From Synechococcaceae cyanobacterium SM2_3_1 (GTDB taxonomy: Bacteria; Cyanobacteriota; Cyanobacteriia; Thermostichales; Thermostichaceae), in contig JAAUUJ010000003.1 of the NCBI GenBank assembly GCA_012030715.1, positions 1 through 64,000 on the forward strand: a stretch of DNA of 64,000 nt. Direction: 5' to 3'. A program made the translations under genes and the position numbers. Under the pieces are notes generated by a model. That model was not told the DNA's origin, searched no databases, and saw only the letters and a list, made by a program, of their open reading frames with translations. Of this stretch, positions 60,736 through 64,000 are shown one piece after another. Position 1 is the stretch's first letter; each line of letters begins with the position of its first letter.

Positions 60736-61048
60736 AGGTGCCTTTTCCTCTAAACCAGGTTACAACTCTTAGCCCTGTGTCCGAAATCAGGGGCGCATTA
60801 CATGCCGTTTACCCTGGGATCATTCCCTGAGATCAAGGCCAAATCTACAAAATCAGGAAAAATCGTAAAAACCGACTGTACTTAAGAGACTTGAACCTGA
60901 GACCCTGAATGGGCTGACTGTAGTTCCGAGCACAACTCTCTGCCGATCAGAGGCTGTAACATCATTAAGCAAAGGTCATATGCTGTTACATATGTACTCT
61001 TTTCTTCTTGACTGATCATTCTGCCTCCCTCACCCTCTAGGTTTCATC

Positions 61049-61351
61049 ATGCTGCAAACACTGGACAGCCCAACGGAAGTCTTCTCAGACCTGCTTGTGT
61101 GTTCCTATACCAACTGCACTGGAGCGCTGCAGATTGCCCGGATTAGCAATATCCCTAGCTGGTATTACGAGCGGGTGGTTTTTCCTGGTCAGCAGTTGCT
61201 CTTTGAGGCCCCACCAACTGGGATTCTGGAAATTTACACAGGTTCTTTTGCCAGTTCGATTCTGGCTGAACAGCTTCCCTGCCAGGACCTCAATACAGAT
61301 CCCAACAAGACCTGGATCCCAAAGCAACATCTAACAGCAATGGCATCGTGA
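61049..61351 (+). CDS. DUF1830-like cyanobacterial protein
   Basis: CSYTNCTGALQIARISNIPSWYYERVVFPGQQLLFEAPPTGILEIYTG. Confidence 0.7.
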   Translation: MLQTLDSPTEVFSDLLVCSYTNCTGALQIARISNIPSWYYERVVFPGQQLLFEAPPTGILEIYTGSFASSILAEQLPCQDLNTDPNKTWIPKQHLTAMAS

Positions 61352-61505
61352 TATATCAGGGATTTACAGACATCTTCTTACTGAGGATGCTTTCCAGTGC
61401 TTACTGAGCATCATGGCATAGGGTTCAGATCTGGATGCTCAAGTATCCAATTTCGGCGGACTGTATCCAGCTCAAAAAGGATCTCGCGGTGTTCTGGAGA
61501 GCGGA

Positions 61506-61754
61506 TCATAACTTTGCATCCAGCTGACCGCCACAAACCGCTCCCTCATAGCTGTCGGGGGAGCTTAGAAATAGAGTGAAGGAAAGATCGGTGCGGATAG
61601 GCTGCCCCTCACAGGTCATGACGGCGTTGTCTACATGGGAACCGTAGGCCATTTGGGCATACCAGCCTGCAGTTAACTTGCCATCGATAAATTCCCCTTG
61701 ATCTGCCAGCGTCAGAATCTGAGATAGCTCCTCTGGACTGAGAATCTCTGCCAT
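61506..61754 (-). CDS. Hypothetical protein (82 aa)
   Basis: Clean [34 protein letters not shown]. Confidence 0.5.
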   Translation of the reverse strand: MAEILSPEELSQILTLADQGEFIDGKLTAGWYAQMAYGSHVDNAVMTCEGQPIRTDLSFTLFLSSPDSYEGAVCGGQLDAKL

Positions 61755-62066
61755 TCACAGGATCATGTGTTTGTCTACGCTTGAGAGATCAAGATCATGC
61801 CTTAACCCAAAGTATTATTAGTAACTTTCTTGACTTATTGATAGTAATTTCTAGAAAAAACCTCTATCCGAACCAGGTTTTCCCCTCTTCAGCCGAGTAA
61901 AAGGGCTATGGGCGGGGACGATCTGTGTGAAGACTTCGAGAACTATTGACAATAAATATTAATTGTGAGACAAATGCTTGATGACACTTATTTGCAAAAC
62001 TGTGCTGGTGATGGGTCATTTCTGGCCTGTCCCCTTGATCATCCTCACTCATGGATTAACTTGAAT

Positions 62067-63281
62067 ATGCATCTGAAAAGAAAGATTTGGACCAGCGTTG
62101 GAGCCTTTGTTGTGGTCGGGGCTGGGTTAGTCTACATTCCCGCGATCACGCAAACCTCAGCCCAGTCACAGCTTTTGCCTCAGGCCGATCCCCTCACTGC
62201 AGTAGAGGTAGCCCCCAGTACCCTGCTGTTTGCCCAAGGGGGTGAAGGGAGCGAGATGATCCCCAATACTGATGAAATGGAGGATGTAGCAACCGGTCAG
62301 GCTATCGTTACCCATTTCGTCGATCAGGTGATCATCCCGACCTACGAGCAATTGACCCAGAAAGCCAGCACCATGGCTGACGCAGTGATTGCATTTGCAG
62401 ATCAACCCACCGAGAAAACCCTTCAGACCGCCAGACAGTCCTGGATTTCGGCCCGTGATCCCTGGGAACAAAGTGAAGCTTTTGCCTTTGGACCTGCTGC
62501 TTCTCTGGGGTACGATGCTGACCTGGATGACTGGCCAGTGAATGAGACCGACGTTATTGCTGTCTTAAACAGTGATCAGCCTCTGACTAGGGCGACGATT
62601 GCAGAACTACAAACCACCCAGAAGGGCTATCACACTATCGAGTTCCTGTTGTTTGGCCTCAATAACAACAAGACTTTGTCAGAATTTACGGAGCGGGAGT
62701 TGGAGTATCTCCGCGCTTTGGCGATTCATTTTGAGGATACGGCCTCCGCTTTACTGGCCAGTTGGGTCGAGGGTGTTGAGGGAAACCCGCCCTACCGACA
62801 GGTCCTAGTCACAGCAGGGGAGGTAGATAATCCAGCCTATCTGACGGTGCGATCGTCCGTGGTTGAGTTGGTGGCCGGAATGATTGCGCTTCTGGATGAA
62901 GTGGCCAATGAAAAACTTGGCGATCCGCTCAGTACCCAGGAGACCTTTGGCTTTGAAAGCCGCTTCAGCCAGACTTCTTTGGATGATTTTCGTAATAATT
63001 TATTGAGCGTACAGTCTGTTTATATGGCCAAATTGCCCGATGAAACAGGATCGGGAGACACCAGCCTCAGTCGCTACATTGCCAGCCAGAATCCAGAGCT
63101 GGATCAGCAATTCCAACAAAAGCTGCAGGCTGCGATTGCTGCCATTGAAGCCGTACCAGCACCAATTGAAGCAACACTCAGTGATTCCGAGGCTTTTGCC
63201 CAGCTTTCTCAGGCCCAGATCGCGGTTCTAGACCTGCTCAAAACAGTTGAAGATGAGATCCTGCCCATGGTGCAAAGCTAG
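62067..63281 (+). CDS. Imelysin-family periplasmic protein
   Basis: Signal peptide; HFVDQVIIPTYEQLTQKA, WEQSEAFAFGPAASLGYDADLDDWPVN, KGYHTIEFLLFG. Confidence 0.9.
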   Translation: MHLKRKIWTSVGAFVVVGAGLVYIPAITQTSAQSQLLPQADPLTAVEVAPSTLLFAQGGEGSEMIPNTDEMEDVATGQAIVTHFVDQVIIPTYEQLTQKASTMADAVIAFADQPTEKTLQTARQSWISARDPWEQSEAFAFGPAASLGYDADLDDWPVNETDVIAVLNSDQPLTRATIAELQTTQKGYHTIEFLLFGLNNNKTLSEFTERELEYLRALAIHFEDTASALLASWVEGVEGNPPYRQVLVTAGEVDNPAYLTVRSSVVELVAGMIALLDEVANEKLGDPLSTQETFGFESRFSQTSLDDFRNNLLSVQSVYMAKLPDETGSGDTSLSRYIASQNPELDQQFQQKLQAAIAAIEAVPAPIEATLSDSEAFAQLSQAQIAVLDLLKTVEDEILPMVQS

Positions 63282-63335
63282 CCTGTGCTAAGCTCGGCAC
63301 TCAGTAAATTTGCATATGCATTTGGATAATCATCC

Positions 63336-64000
63336 ATGGTTCAGTCTCCGTTTTCTCTGCGCTCCTTGGGGGGGCGTTTTCTGATCCGGTATCTTGCTGT
63401 CTGGGTTCTGCCCGGTTTGCTGGGCCTATGGCTGGCGGGTGGGCTGCCTGCTGAAAAGGTTCTCTCTCAATCGGCAAGGCCCCTGGCAGGGGGAGAGACC
63501 ACCGCCTTTATTCGCAGTTCCCAAGCTTACGAACAACCTTCCGCCAATCTCACTGAGCCTCTTCTCAAGAAACATATTCAGGGTGATATCGCTTTTGAAG
63601 CTGTCTTTGTAACCGCTCCCGCAAAAGTTAATCCTGGCCTCGGACCATATTTCAATAATGCCTCCTGTGTCGGCTGCCACATCGGTAATGGCCGGGGGTT
63701 GCCAAAAAAAGGCCAACGGCTCGTGCGGGTCAGTGGTGATGCCAAACCCGATCCCGCGCATTTAAAGAATGGCCAGGGATACTTTCTGGAGGATATTGCT
63801 CAGGGCGAACAGGTTTTTGCAGTGCCAGGGCTGGGAACTCAAATTCAGGATCAGGCGGTTTACGGAGGCAGGCCCGAAGCAACCGTGCAGATCGAGTGGC
63901 AGGAGACGACCGATCAGTTCGATGACGGCACTTCCTATCAATTGCGCTATCCCCAGCCGCTGATCACCGTTGCAGATGGATCCCGTTTGCCAGCGTCAGT
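63336..64000 (+). CDS. Di-haem thiol oxidoreductase-like protein (DUF1111), truncated by window end
   Basis: Frame from ATG 63336: ...GPYFNNASCVGCHIGNGRGLPKKGQRLVRV (CxxCH haem motif), ...GGRPEATVQIEWQETTDQF; open to window end. Confidence 0.85.
   Translation, partial: MVQSPFSLRSLGGRFLIRYLAVWVLPGLLGLWLAGGLPAEKVLSQSARPLAGGETTAFIRSSQAYEQPSANLTEPLLKKHIQGDIAFEAVFVTAPAKVNPGLGPYFNNASCVGCHIGNGRGLPKKGQRLVRVSGDAKPDPAHLKNGQGYFLEDIAQGEQVFAVPGLGTQIQDQAVYGGRPEATVQIEWQETTDQFDDGTSYQLRYPQPLITVADGSRLPAS

Larger units (their letters stand above)
59542..60802 (-). mobile_element. IS3-family insertion sequence
   Basis: orfA/orfB overlap plus imperfect ~29-bp terminal inverted repeats: left TGTAGTGCACCCCTAAATTAGGACAGTGC, right (rc) TGTAATGCGCCCCTGATTTCGGACACAGG. 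Confidence 0.9.

Noticed and set aside
1-64000. CRISPR array or cas genes
   Set aside because: No regularly spaced direct repeats with unique spacers and no Cas motifs seen; the six TCAGATTC modules are dispersed promoters.

Overview
Cyanobacterial chromosomal window (psaE, cyanophycin synthetase, DUF2808 and DUF1830 proteins). Positions 1-40 kb are mostly core genes: cphA, folK-folP, pilD, dnaK-dnaJ, gcvH/gcvT, a carotenoid oxygenase, queG, uppP, the prfA-rpmE-rpsI-rplM-truA-rplQ-rpoA-rpsK-rpsM-rpmJ cluster, livMH, mutM and psaE. Two biosynthesis or transport loci are embedded there. (i) A compact azol(in)e (TOMM/LAP) RiPP locus at 18.8-22.2 kb: a 62-aa precursor ending in three perfect PGRCMA hexapeptides, followed by an E1-like leader-binding protein, YcaO and a SagB-type dehydrogenase. 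(ii) A YnjBCD-like ABC transporter translationally coupled to a radical SAM protein at 35.2-40.2 kb. Positions ~40.4-60.8 kb are an accessory island: class D beta-lactamase, RidA, hydrolase, AraC/TetR regulators, many SDR/NmrA oxidoreductases, CPBP proteases, relics, and an IS3-family element at the right edge. By eye, the island carries the HIP1 octamer GCGATCGC many times while the flanks carry none and instead use GGATCC-type palindromes. This implies a foreign origin or a chimeric contig. The strongest unexplained signal in the island is six copies of one rigid promoter module: two TCAGATTC direct repeats exactly 21 bp apart, with a -10 hexamer at a constant 30-bp offset. They lie at or near the 3' ends of AraC-family genes and upstream of the next gene, and look like the operators of an AraC regulon spread by duplication. 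Many core genes, including rpoA, rplQ and dnaK, carry apparent single-base indels often at homopolymers, so the sequence probably contains indel errors. Frameshifts and fusions should be read with that in mind. Everything here is from reading the sequence; no database search was run.
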